64,000 nucleotides of DNA from a virus, in IMG/VR virus record IMGVR_UViG_3300044987_001050, positions 1 through 64,000 of that record; one strand, written 5' to 3'. Under the pieces are notes generated by a model. That model saw only the letters and a program-made list of their open reading frames with translations, made no database searches and had not been told where the DNA came from. Every line of letters begins with the position of its first letter. The stretch's first letter is position 1. Below are positions 46,259 through 54,725 of the stretch, piece after piece. Made by a program: the position numbers and the translations under genes.

Positions 46259-47509
46259 ATGAATAAACAAACCAAAATTACATACGCGCCAATCATCCCG
46301 CTAATCGGTGGTGAACCTCTGGGTGTTATGACAGCACTCAATGGGCAACTGCCTGAGTATGTGTTATCATATTCGCCTTTCGCCGACAACGATTCGCACT
46401 ACATCAAATATCTCCGTGATGTTAAGGGATTCACGGGTGACTATGCTGTCATCGATGATCCTGCATTCGAGAACTATGTTCCAAAGCAGGTTGATGTTGT
46501 CATGAGCACTTGCCCGTGTGCAGGCTTGTCGTCGTTGTCCGTTGCATCGTCAGCTGATTCGCCCGTGAACGAATGGCTTTACACCTCGGCTGAGTATGTG
46601 TTATCTACCGTGAAGCCCAAGGTCTTCTGGGGAGAAAACGCGCCGCGTCTATTCTCATCGTTCGGTAAGCCCGTTGCTGATAAGCTTCATGCAATCGGTA
46701 AGAAGTACGGATATTCGCTCAACCTTTACTACACGGAGTCTAAGCTGCATGGCCTTTGCCAGAAGCGTCCGCGTACATTCTACTTCTTCACACAATCCGA
46801 AGTTGCTCCTATCTTCAAAACCTGGAGACGCGATCTCAATCCTGTTGAGGACATCCTCAAGAAGAAGACACTCAAGAAGGATCCAATGAATGTTCTCATC
46901 AACAAAGCGGACCCAATGGATAACCCATGGGTTGCATACGCGGTTGAGAAGGTCGGCGGCGGAACACTCAAAGGTGTTTATGATTACATCGAAGAAACGC
47001 AGAACCTCATCAACGGTGCGGACGGCGACTTCGGTCAGTCACTCCCAGAGGTTGCTGATTGGATGGACGCACAGGACAAACCTACGTTCTCGCATGTCGC
47101 GAAGCGCGCACGCGCAATGCAAGGCAAGCTTGATGACGGCAAAGGTTATTGGTCGCACGGCGTCACGATGTCGAAGGGTGCTATCCCATCGTTGATCGGC
47201 GCAATGCCAGGTTCGTTAATCAATCCATTCACAGGGACATTCCTAACACTTCGTGATTGTCTTCGAATCATGGGTATGCCCGAGGACTTCAATCTCGCGT
47301 CCGAGAATCCTGTTTCGAAGTCTAACCACATTTGTCAGAACGTGCCGGTGACAACTGCGCGTGACATGATGGACGGCATTCTTCAATACTTGAACGACGA
47401 TTGCGAGTTCTCTAACTCCGATTACATCAAGCAGTCTAACCGAAACTTCTCGGTCATCTCAGTCAACGCCCAAAAGGAAACTACGGCGTCCCTTGATTCC
47501 TTCTTCTAA
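46259..47509 (+). CDS. C5-cytosine methyltransferase-like protein
   Basis: A 416-aa protein with a recognisable C5-MTase motif series: PLIGGEPLG (motif I), CPCAGLS (motif IV, C87 as nucleophile), GENAP (126-130, ENV-like motif VI), QKRPRTF (168-174, motif VIII), FLTLRDCLRIMGMPEDF (motif IX-like) and CQNVPV (motif X-like). Such enzymes form 5-methylcytosine, and relatives are rewired to make other C5 groups. In a genome with a hydroxymethylase this may modify leftover cytosine or have another C1 donor. Confidence 0.78.
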   Translation: MNKQTKITYAPIIPLIGGEPLGVMTALNGQLPEYVLSYSPFADNDSHYIKYLRDVKGFTGDYAVIDDPAFENYVPKQVDVVMSTCPCAGLSSLSVASSADSPVNEWLYTSAEYVLSTVKPKVFWGENAPRLFSSFGKPVADKLHAIGKKYGYSLNLYYTESKLHGLCQKRPRTFYFFTQSEVAPIFKTWRRDLNPVEDILKKKTLKKDPMNVLINKADPMDNPWVAYAVEKVGGGTLKGVYDYIEETQNLINGADGDFGQSLPEVADWMDAQDKPTFSHVAKRARAMQGKLDDGKGYWSHGVTMSKGAIPSLIGAMPGSLINPFTGTFLTLRDCLRIMGMPEDFNLASENPVSKSNHICQNVPVTTARDMMDGILQYLNDDCEFSNSDYIKQSNRNFSVISVNAQKETTASLDSFF

Positions 47510-47531
47510 TACACACACCACACAATAACAT

Positions 47532-48608
47532 ATGTCAGCAATACTCGACAAACTCAAGAAGAACTCCCGCGTCAAATCCGCGGAGATCCTATGTGACTCA
47601 CCTTTCTTTGGAAAGGTTGAGTTGACGACAACGCCAGTGCCGATGATCAACGTCGCGCTCTCAGGCTCACTTAACGGTGGTCTCGCTTCAGGCCTTACTG
47701 TTCTTGCAGGTCCATCCAAACACTTCAAGACAAGCTATGCGTTGCTTATGGCCGCGGCATATCTGAACAAGCACAAGGACGCATGTCTGATGTTCTATGA
47801 TTCGGAATTCGGTTCGCCTCAAGCATACTTCGAATCGTTCGGGATTGATCCTGCGCGTGTTCTACACATTCCTATCAAGGATGTCGAGGAGCTGAAGTTC
47901 GACCTTGTCAACCAACTTGAAAACCTTGATCGGAAAGACAAGGTCATTATCATCATCGACTCAATTGGTAACCTTGCATCGAAGAAGGAGTTGGAGGACG
48001 CAATCGACGCGAAGTCGGTCACGGACATGTCGCGTGCAAAGTCGATCAAAGGCTTGTTCCGTATGGTCACGCCGTTCCTCACGATCAAGGATGTTCCTTG
48101 CTTGGCCGTGAACCACACATATCAAGAGATGGGCTTGTTCCCGAAAGCAGTCGTCTCAGGTGGTACTGGCATCTATTACTCCGCATCCAACATTTGGATC
48201 GTCGGTCGTCAACAAGACAAGGTAGGTACTGAGGTTCAAGGTTATCACTTCGTCATCAATGTCGAGAAGAGCCGGTTCGTCAAGGAGAAGTCCAAGATTC
48301 CGATTTCGGTTTCATGGGACGGCGGCATCGACAAGTACTCAGGTTTGCTTGACCTTGCGTTGGAAGCAGGTTTCATTCAGAAGCCATCCGCCCAATTCTG
48401 TCAGTTGCTTGACTTTGCGACCGGAGAGTTTGGTACTGCGAAGGTTCGTCCTAAGGCAATCCCTGATTCGTACTTTGCTGAACTGGTCAACTATCAACCC
48501 TTCGCGGACTACATCACGAACAAGTACACGATCGGACTTCGTCAAATGATCTCAGACGACTCAGACGAAGTTGGTCCTGACACGGATGAGGAGGACGAAG
48601 ATGCCTAA
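47532..48608 (+). CDS. uvsX: UvsX/RecA-family recombinase
   Basis: A 358-aa T4 UvsX-type strand-exchange protein. Walker A GPSKHFKT (60-67), Walker B-type VIIIIDSIG, a loop L2 region (AVVSGGTGIYYSASNIW) and an acidic C-terminal tail (DTDEEDEDA) as in UvsX/RecA. It assembles on ssDNA for recombination-dependent replication and repair. Starts MSAILDKLKK; no Shine-Dalgarno sequence visible. Confidence 0.92.
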   Translation: MSAILDKLKKNSRVKSAEILCDSPFFGKVELTTTPVPMINVALSGSLNGGLASGLTVLAGPSKHFKTSYALLMAAAYLNKHKDACLMFYDSEFGSPQAYFESFGIDPARVLHIPIKDVEELKFDLVNQLENLDRKDKVIIIIDSIGNLASKKELEDAIDAKSVTDMSRAKSIKGLFRMVTPFLTIKDVPCLAVNHTYQEMGLFPKAVVSGGTGIYYSASNIWIVGRQQDKVGTEVQGYHFVINVEKSRFVKEKSKIPISVSWDGGIDKYSGLLDLALEAGFIQKPSAQFCQLLDFATGEFGTAKVRPKAIPDSYFAELVNYQPFADYITNKYTIGLRQMISDDSDEVGPDTDEEDEDA

Positions 48609-48891
48609 CACCAAGATAGTCCAAGTCGACATCGAATTCTCGCGTGTCAGATGGTTAGGCGAACGCACTAATGAAGTTCATCAACTTATCCGAGATGAAC
48701 TTATCAAGTACAGTGCTGAGCGTGGTAGGCAAGCGCCTACCCAGGTCATGGTTGAGGTGTCGCCTAACCTAGCAAACGAGTTGAGCTTTGGTGACGCAAC
48801 CAACTTCAACTGTAGCCTGCTAGGCGTGCCTGTTAGGTTCTCCGTGAATTGGACACTCATCAGGAATTTCATTCGACTAACCATTTCTTGA
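48601..48891 (+). CDS. Hypothetical protein (96 aa)
   Basis: Starts MPNTKIVQVD, overlapping the uvsX end. Alpha/beta with a beta-rich C-terminus (CSLLGVPVRFSVNW). Sits between recombinase and helicase but matches no known T4 replication accessory factor by eye. Confidence 0.55.
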   Translation: MPNTKIVQVDIEFSRVRWLGERTNEVHQLIRDELIKYSAERGRQAPTQVMVEVSPNLANELSFGDATNFNCSLLGVPVRFSVNWTLIRNFIRLTIS

Positions 48892-48920
48892 TTTACATGG
48901 AAGAGGAAATAGATTACAAT
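48892..48920 (+). promoter_or_regulatory. Sigma70-type promoter overlapping the next start codon
   Basis: TTTACA (48892-48897), 17-base spacer, TACAAT (48915-48920). The -35 box shares its last A with the ATG at 48897. Used as a promoter, it would start the mRNA near 48927, after that ATG, so it may serve the helicase gene at 49186 instead. Confidence 0.6.
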
Positions 48921-49232
48921 TTTGTAGAACACGCCGATTCGACTCTTTACTCGATTCGATTGATGACCGGCAATTGGGCTGGTGTTATTTACACTTATGG
49001 GCGTGTTTCTATTAGGGAGGATCGGCGCAACGACACTGCAGTCCTCTCATTTGATTACCGCATCGAAGATGTAGGTGACACCTCATTCGCACCAGAAGAT
49101 CTGGAGACGAGTGATGCGTTTAGAAATATGATAGGTGATATCCTTGCCGATATCCTATCAAGTGAAGAAATACATATAGGCAAAGATGCAACCAAATTTA
49201 CAGACGATAATCGTAAAGGGACTACTCCATGA
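48897..49232 (+). CDS. Hypothetical protein (111 aa), start uncertain
   Basis: Acidic protein with no known motif. ATG 48897 (MEEEIDYNFVEH) lies inside the promoter above; ATG 48963 (MTGNWAGVIYTYG) would follow it with a leader of about 36 bases. Overlaps the helicase start by 47 bases. Confidence 0.5.
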   Translation: MEEEIDYNFVEHADSTLYSIRLMTGNWAGVIYTYGRVSIREDRRNDTAVLSFDYRIEDVGDTSFAPEDLETSDAFRNMIGDILADILSSEEIHIGKDATKFTDDNRKGTTP

Positions 49233-50577
49233 TGAGACATTCTGCCGTAAGGCGTTACCACACATAAAGCCTGAATACTTTGAGGGCGAGCATCGAGTTG
49301 TTTATGATCTGATTCTTAAGTTCATTTCCAAGTATAACAAGCTGCCTAACTCTGCAGTACTTGACATTGAATTCCGCGCATCAAATCATAACGTAGGCGC
49401 TGACACGATCAACGTCGCGAAACTAATCTCCGACGTTGATACGCCAGAGATTGTTGAGTATGATTGGTTAGTTGACTCGACCGAGAAGTGGTGTAAGGAC
49501 CGTGCAGTCTACATCGCAATCATGGAGTCGATTCAGATCATCGACGGCAAGGCTGAAGGTAAGGCGGAGGGGATGATTCCTGACATCCTCTCGAAGGCGC
49601 TTGCAGTAACATTCGACACTAACGTAGGCCACGACTACCTCGAGGACGCGGAGAAGCGGTATGATTACTATCACCGCGTCGAGGATAAGATTGCGTTCGA
49701 CATCGACATGTTGAACAAGATCACGAACGGCGGTGTATCGCGCAAGACATTGAACATCATTCTTGCAGGTACTGCCGTGGGTAAGTCGCTCGCTATGTGT
49801 CACCTCGCGGCTGCGGCGATGGCCCAAGGTCGTAGTGTGTTATACATCACGATGGAAATGGCGGAGGAAAAGATCGCTGAACGTAATGATGCTAACCTCT
49901 TCGACATCAACATTGATCAGATCACGAACCTCTCGAAGGAGATGTTCAATCACAAGATCAAAGGCATTGCTGCAAAGACACACGGCAAGCTGATCATCAA
50001 GGAATATCCAACAGGAGCTGCTCATGCCGGACACTTCCGGGCGCTCCTGATGGAACTGAAGCTGAAGAAGAACTTCGTTCCTGACATCATCTTCATCGAC
50101 TACCTGAACATTTGTGCATCGTCTCGAATCAAAGGTGGAGCTGAAGGCGGTACATACTCGCTCATCAAGTCGATTGCTGAAGAGCTTCGCGGTTTGGCGG
50201 TCGAGTTCAATGTTCCGATTTGGTCAGCCACGCAGGTCACTCGATCCGGGTATGCCTCGTCCGACGTTGAAATCACGGACACGTCTGAATCATTCGGTCT
50301 TCCTGCAACAGCGGACTTGATGATCGCCTTGATGTCAACTGAACAACTCGAGAAGATGGGTCAGATCATGATTAAGCAACTCAAGAATCGTTACAATGAT
50401 GTAGGCAAGTACAAGCGATTCACGGTCGGTGTTGATCGAGCTAAGATGCGGTTGTATGACATTGCTGACCCAATGGCTAACATCGCGAACGAGTCGTCCT
50501 CGCAATCAAATGTCGTGCAGACACCGTTCAGCGCAGGTAAGCCCGAACGAAAACAGTTCACTGGATTCAAGACATGA
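49186..50577 (+). CDS. DnaB/gp41-type replicative helicase
   Basis: A 463-aa hexameric helicase. The N-terminal domain (1-170) binds primase in the family. The RecA-like core has Walker A AGTAVGKS (194-201), LYITMEMAEEKIAERNDANL (DnaB motif), Walker B DIIFIDYLN and a later ATQVTRSG arginine/sensor region. Ring helicase that unwinds at the fork. No primase is seen in this window. Confidence 0.92.
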   Translation: MQPNLQTIIVKGLLHDETFCRKALPHIKPEYFEGEHRVVYDLILKFISKYNKLPNSAVLDIEFRASNHNVGADTINVAKLISDVDTPEIVEYDWLVDSTEKWCKDRAVYIAIMESIQIIDGKAEGKAEGMIPDILSKALAVTFDTNVGHDYLEDAEKRYDYYHRVEDKIAFDIDMLNKITNGGVSRKTLNIILAGTAVGKSLAMCHLAAAAMAQGRSVLYITMEMAEEKIAERNDANLFDINIDQITNLSKEMFNHKIKGIAAKTHGKLIIKEYPTGAAHAGHFRALLMELKLKKNFVPDIIFIDYLNICASSRIKGGAEGGTYSLIKSIAEELRGLAVEFNVPIWSATQVTRSGYASSDVEITDTSESFGLPATADLMIALMSTEQLEKMGQIMIKQLKNRYNDVGKYKRFTVGVDRAKMRLYDIADPMANIANESSSQSNVVQTPFSAGKPERKQFTGFKT

Positions 50578-50768
50578 GCGAAATAGTTATCATACATGGA
50601 CGTAAGTGGGTGATGACGGATATCCCAGCGCCTGACTATTCGAAGACTATCTTCCGCCCGCATCCATTCAAATTCAAATACAGATATGCAAGTAAAACTA
50701 ATGACACTGAACGAGCCGAACCTAAATGGGCTGACCTACTCAACGGATGTCGTAAAGAAGGCGATTGA
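50574..50768 (+). CDS. Small hypothetical protein (64 aa)
   Basis: ATGA overlap with the helicase. The last 28 residues lie in the following gene's region in a different frame. Its start position argues for a gene; its C-terminus is doubtful. Confidence 0.45.
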   Translation: MSEIVIIHGRKWVMTDIPAPDYSKTIFRPHPFKFKYRYASKTNDTERAEPKWADLLNGCRKEGD

Positions 50769-51030
50769 TGAATACATCGCAAGAGGCAAGCCTATGCTAA
50801 TTCAGCGTGCATTCAGCAGGGAAGCAGGCGTGAATCTTGAGAACGTATGCGGCGAAGTCAAAGACATTCAGTTCAACGACTTCGAAATGTCTGGCACGGT
50901 CCATCTGTTTCCAAATGATGAGGCCCTTCGCGCTTTACATGTTAGGCCCGCCTTTGTTGGTCGTATAGAAGAAGGCATGGTAAAAGACATCGAACTACTC
51001 TCATTCAACTTTACAGCTGACCCGGCATGA
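50686..51030 (+). CDS. Hypothetical protein (114 aa)
   Basis: Starts MQVKLMTLNEPNLNG. LNEPNLNGxxYxxDVVKKAI recalls the start of phage prohead-protease/capsid-region proteins, where 'NxNGRxYP' begins the domain, but it is too short for a protease and no catalytic triad is evident. Function unassigned. Confidence 0.55.
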   Translation: MQVKLMTLNEPNLNGLTYSTDVVKKAIDEYIARGKPMLIQRAFSREAGVNLENVCGEVKDIQFNDFEMSGTVHLFPNDEALRALHVRPAFVGRIEEGMVKDIELLSFNFTADPA

Positions 51031-51203
51031 AGAAGATAAGACGATGGGTAATCGGCCCCTGCTCAATATGTGGAAACGAGTTTGAGCGGTACGAGCCGAG
51101 ACGCGAATGTAGTTACTGTAACCCCTTTGCCCAAACCAATGAGCCTGTCATACAACCGCCACAAAGATCAGGTCGCGCTCGAGCGCGCGCGAACACGCGT
51201 TAA
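51027..51203 (+). CDS. Small zinc-ribbon protein (58 aa)
   Basis: CSIC near residue 12 and CSYC near residue 28 form a ribbon; Arg-rich C-terminus (RSGRARARANTR). ATGA-coupled to the gene before; overlaps the next by 65 bases. Confidence 0.5.
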   Translation: MKKIRRWVIGPCSICGNEFERYEPRRECSYCNPFAQTNEPVIQPPQRSGRARARANTR

Positions 51204-51408
51204 GACCGAAAACAATAAGTGGGAACAAGGATCATCTCCTAATATAGAACGCATCGAGAAGCGGGCACGACATCTCAAGGATACTCCGACACCATGCTCA
51301 TGCGAGATGTGTCGTAACCCAAGACGATCACGTTGGGCAAACGGAACAAGCAAGCTCACGATGCAAGAAAGAAAAGCTCTTAGTAACATAAACCAAACAG
51401 AACAATGA
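51139..51408 (+). CDS. Small conserved phage protein with CSCxMCRNPRR
   Basis: Start MSLSYNRHKDQV is chosen from several. The C-terminus CSCEMCRNPRRSRW is a known small-protein signature in phages with a likely metal-binding CxCxxC; function unknown. ATGA-coupled to the next gene. Confidence 0.6.
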   Translation: MSLSYNRHKDQVALERARTRVKTENNKWEQGSSPNIERIEKRARHLKDTPTPCSCEMCRNPRRSRWANGTSKLTMQERKALSNINQTEQ

Positions 51409-51572
51409 ACGAAAAAGAACAAGCAATCGCCGATAAGTTTCTAAACTCAATTGATTTTGCGAATGTCAATGAAAGGCAGGAGGCAATCTATGTGTATCAG
51501 TCATTCCTCGGTGCTGTCCAAACGCGCCTTCAGATTGAGGCACAAAATATTGAAAACAGAAAGCAAGCATGA
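51405..51572 (+). CDS. Small helical protein (55 aa)
   Basis: A 55-aa charged helix-rich frame, ATGA-linked to the genes on both sides, directly before thyX. Function unknown. Confidence 0.5.
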   Translation: MNEKEQAIADKFLNSIDFANVNERQEAIYVYQSFLGAVQTRLQIEAQNIENRKQA

Positions 51573-52396
51573 TCACAACAAAAATCATCGCTGACTCGAT
51601 CTCAACATCAGGCAAACGCATCACGACGTTTGAACTTGAGTATCCTCGGTTCATTCATTCGGAGTTCATGACTCACCGAATGATCTCGAAGAACGCCGCA
51701 TCATCGCGCGCAATTCCTATCGAGACCATGATCAAGCAGGTCACGGAGAATCCAGCATGGCCTGTCTTCTGGGGCAAGAACCAAGCAGGCATGGCTGCAA
51801 CAGAAGAGCTTACTGGAGCTGCTCTGTATAACGCCAAACAGATTTGGATTGAAGCTCGTGATTCAGCGATCTATAACGTAAAAGAAATGGTCAAGCAGGG
51901 TCTGCACAAACAGATTGCTAACCGCATGCTCGAGCCGTGGGCGCACATCAAGGTTGTGGCTACTGCCACTGACTGGGATAACTTCTTCCATCTACGCCGA
52001 CATCCTGCAGCTCAGCCTGAGATTCATGCGCTCGCGGATTCGATGTGGGACCTTTATTCAATCAACACGCCTGACTTGAAGTATGTTGACGAGTACCATC
52101 TTCCGTATGTGTCTGACGAAGACAAGAAGCGGTACACACTTGACGAGTGCATCAAATTGTCTGCATCGTTGTGCGCTCAGGTTTCATACCGTAAGACTGA
52201 TGAGTCACTTGAGAAAGCGCTGTTGATCTATGATCGTTTAGTCGCATCGACGCCAGTCCATGCTTCTCCGTTCGAGCATCAAGCTTCGCCATCATTGCTT
52301 TCGTCTGAGAGATCAGGGAACTTCAATGGTTGGGTTCAGTATCGGCAGTCTCTACCAAAGAATGTATGTAATGTCTACAACGGAATAACTGAATGA
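51569..52396 (+). CDS. thyX: FAD-dependent thymidylate synthase
   Basis: A 275-aa ThyX-like protein. THRMISKNAASSR (35-47) matches the ThyX signature RHRxxSxNxxSxR, with Thr in place of the first Arg. ThyX methylates dUMP to dTMP using methylene-THF and flavin. The C-terminal SPSLLSSERSGNFNGWVQYR corresponds to the region closing the active site. Its presence explains why the separate ThyA-family enzyme can be devoted to dCMP. Confidence 0.82.
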   Translation: MITTKIIADSISTSGKRITTFELEYPRFIHSEFMTHRMISKNAASSRAIPIETMIKQVTENPAWPVFWGKNQAGMAATEELTGAALYNAKQIWIEARDSAIYNVKEMVKQGLHKQIANRMLEPWAHIKVVATATDWDNFFHLRRHPAAQPEIHALADSMWDLYSINTPDLKYVDEYHLPYVSDEDKKRYTLDECIKLSASLCAQVSYRKTDESLEKALLIYDRLVASTPVHASPFEHQASPSLLSSERSGNFNGWVQYRQSLPKNVCNVYNGITE

Positions 52397-52656
52397 AAAC
52401 ATTTAGAGAATTCGTAAATACGCCGTTGCCTAACAAGATAGTTGTGCCGAAGGAGCCTGACACTACTTTTAGAGATGGCGGCTCGTTGGGTTACTATGTG
52501 AAGAACAAGGATGAATGCGGCTTTCAGTTAGTTGTGCAGGACTTCTCGATAGGAGCAAAGCGAAATAACACGGAAGGAACGTGGTATGCGAGACAACCAT
52601 CGCCTGATCACTTAGAAAAGCATCCGATTGATATGCAGCAGCTTCAGTTCGTATAA
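52393..52656 (+). CDS. Small protein with capsid-targeting-like N-terminus
   Basis: Starts MKTFREFVNTPLPNK, resembling the MKTxxEF/MKSFxEF capsid-targeting starts of T4-like internal proteins. The remaining 75 residues are unrecognised. ATGA-coupled to thyX, so it may instead be an ordinary early gene. Confidence 0.5.
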   Translation: MKTFREFVNTPLPNKIVVPKEPDTTFRDGGSLGYYVKNKDECGFQLVVQDFSIGAKRNNTEGTWYARQPSPDHLEKHPIDMQQLQFV

Positions 52657-52659
52657 ATA
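52652..52659 (+). promoter_or_regulatory. T4-like late promoter TATAAATA
   Basis: Exact TATAAATA over the stop of the upstream gene, 27 bases before the ATG at 52687. This is the consensus used by the T4 gp55 sigma. Confidence 0.7.
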
Positions 52660-52686
52660 ACCGCAATAGCCACAACATCTAATCAT

Positions 52687-54234
52687 ATGCTAAGTTTCAA
52701 ATCATTTCTAGAAGAAGGCTTTGCTCCGGCCTCGCTCGACAAAGTTGGTGACGTTATCACCAAGTATCTCAAAAGACAGACAGGAATGAGAATGTTCCGT
52801 CTACACGGCGTTGAACAATTCGAGGGCGGCGGTAAGCATCGCGGTTACGGCATTCGTTGGATGTTTCCTCAGAAGAATCAATCACTTCGTCTTAACTGGA
52901 AGCAACCAACAGGCGTTGGCATTGCTGAGTTAAACTCAATCACGTATTGGAACGGTAAAGAATCTCGCCCATACGTTATTACGTTCAACAATCCTGTGTC
53001 TATTGTCAAGGCTCTTCCTATCGTAGCTGACATCCTCAAGACATCGACTGTTCCTAATGAGATCATCACGATGCCTGACGGCGTACCGCTCAACGAATCT
53101 TTTATTGAAGGTTCGTCAGTCATATCAGAAGCTGGTGCGCCGGCGTCATTTGGCATGCCTGAAATTTTCGATGGTGTTCTCGATCTAATTCAAGAGCCTA
53201 ACTTTACAAAGGGAAAGATTCACGGTCGTTACAAAGGTGCTGGCGTAAAAATCTTTGATGAACTTGAACGCCGGTATCCCGAGCTTATTGCAAAACAAGG
53301 TACCGCTTACGCATGGTGGGGCAAGGCTCGCGACATCAGCGCGATGAAGAAGCAACGCGATGATGTTCTCAAGGCTATCGGTGCTGAAACTGCAACTGTT
53401 ACACGTGGCAATGCTAAGGAAGATTACCCTGAGCAAGATGCTCAAGCTGATAAGCTCGAAGATCAGCGCGAACGCCTAACATACGAGCAGCAACAGAAGG
53501 ACCTAGTCAATCTCGTCAAGTGGATGGTTTCTGGCGCAACAAATGCAATCTTCGTCGCAGGACGCGGTGGTGTCGGTAAGACGGTACCTGTTATGCGCAC
53601 GCTTGCTGGCATGGGATATGTTGACGGAAAGAACATGTTCGTCAACAAAGGCTCTATCTCAGCATCAGGTCTATACAGCCTTCTCTACCGTTACCAAAAT
53701 GAACTCGTTGTATTCGATGACTCGGATGCTGTGTTCGGTGACCAAGAAGGTCGTAACGTTCTCAAGGCAGCGACCGACACTCAGAAATTCCGTAAGCTCG
53801 TTTGGAGTAAGCGTGGCGCGAGTGTCATGAACCCGGACGACTATACGAAAGACGAAATCCTTGATGCTGGTGCAGTCCCTCAATGGTTTGAGTTCACGGG
53901 TCGTATCGTTTTCATCTCGAACCTTAAGATGGATAAACTTGATCCTGACGGAGCTCTCCGCACGCGTGGTTATATGATCACGATTGACCCGACCGATCAA
54001 GAGTTGTTCGACTTTATGAAGATCATTGCACCTGATACCGAACTTGAAGAAGGTCTTACACTCGATCTAAAATCTCGTTTGCACGTCGCGGATCTTATTG
54101 CTAAAACTACTTCGAAGGAGCCACCAAGTCTTCGAATGCTTGTCCGCGGTCTAAATACATACGCGTCTGCAATCAAATCAGGCAGCTCATTGACCGATGC
54201 TGAAATGGCCCGCATGATTTCTACCTACGCATAA
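52687..54234 (+). CDS. AAA+ ATPase with capsid-targeting-like N-terminus
   Basis: A 515-aa protein. Its start MLSFKSFLEEGFAPA resembles a T4-like capsid-targeting peptide with a possible prohead-protease site (LEE before G). The ATPase core has Walker A GRGGVGKT (292-299) and Walker B-type LVVFDDSDAVF. The middle holds a coiled acidic linker. Preceded by an exact late promoter. The set suggests an ATPase packed in the head and delivered with DNA. Confidence 0.75.
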   Translation: MLSFKSFLEEGFAPASLDKVGDVITKYLKRQTGMRMFRLHGVEQFEGGGKHRGYGIRWMFPQKNQSLRLNWKQPTGVGIAELNSITYWNGKESRPYVITFNNPVSIVKALPIVADILKTSTVPNEIITMPDGVPLNESFIEGSSVISEAGAPASFGMPEIFDGVLDLIQEPNFTKGKIHGRYKGAGVKIFDELERRYPELIAKQGTAYAWWGKARDISAMKKQRDDVLKAIGAETATVTRGNAKEDYPEQDAQADKLEDQRERLTYEQQQKDLVNLVKWMVSGATNAIFVAGRGGVGKTVPVMRTLAGMGYVDGKNMFVNKGSISASGLYSLLYRYQNELVVFDDSDAVFGDQEGRNVLKAATDTQKFRKLVWSKRGASVMNPDDYTKDEILDAGAVPQWFEFTGRIVFISNLKMDKLDPDGALRTRGYMITIDPTDQELFDFMKIIAPDTELEEGLTLDLKSRLHVADLIAKTTSKEPPSLRMLVRGLNTYASAIKSGSSLTDAEMARMISTYA

Positions 54235-54261
54235 CCAACACCTCCCACACGCACCCCTACC

Positions 54262-54723
54262 GTGATTCGCGTCCGCGTTTATAGATGTAAAGATTCTTTA
54301 ACGCGGGCGCGTTTTCGTAAGGCTATCTTTTATTGCCTTGCTAAGCTGTTGCCTAACAAGAAACGGTTAGACCTTAAGATCACGTTCGTCGATGGCTTGA
54401 ATGCAGAAGAAGGCATGGCTGGTTCATGTCAGGTTTGTGATTCGCCATCATCACATAAGCACTCAACCTTTGAGGTGTCGATTGACTCCGCTCTTTCATT
54501 CGAGGATAAGCTGTCAATTCTTTCGCATGAATTGACTCATGTCAAGCAATACGCAAAAGGCGAACTATCATACAATTACAAGAATGCTGATCAAGCGATC
54601 TGGAAAGGTAAATATGTTATGGAGGATACGTATCCATATGAAAAACAACCATGGGAGATTGATGCAGCTAAAGGAGAACTTAAGTTGCTCGATGAACTCC
54701 TGAAAAACAAAATTTGTGACTGA
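54262..54723 (+). CDS. Zincin-like metalloprotease, GTG start
   Basis: A 153-aa protein with HELTH (89-93) in LSHELTHVKQY and a third ligand candidate E132 in PWEIDA, a pairing seen in small phage zincins. No ATG lies upstream of the conserved part; the frame begins at GTG 54262. It may process a phage or host protein. Lies in the late gene block. Confidence 0.75.
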   Translation: MIRVRVYRCKDSLTRARFRKAIFYCLAKLLPNKKRLDLKITFVDGLNAEEGMAGSCQVCDSPSSHKHSTFEVSIDSALSFEDKLSILSHELTHVKQYAKGELSYNYKNADQAIWKGKYVMEDTYPYEKQPWEIDAAKGELKLLDELLKNKICD

Positions 54724-54725
54724 TC

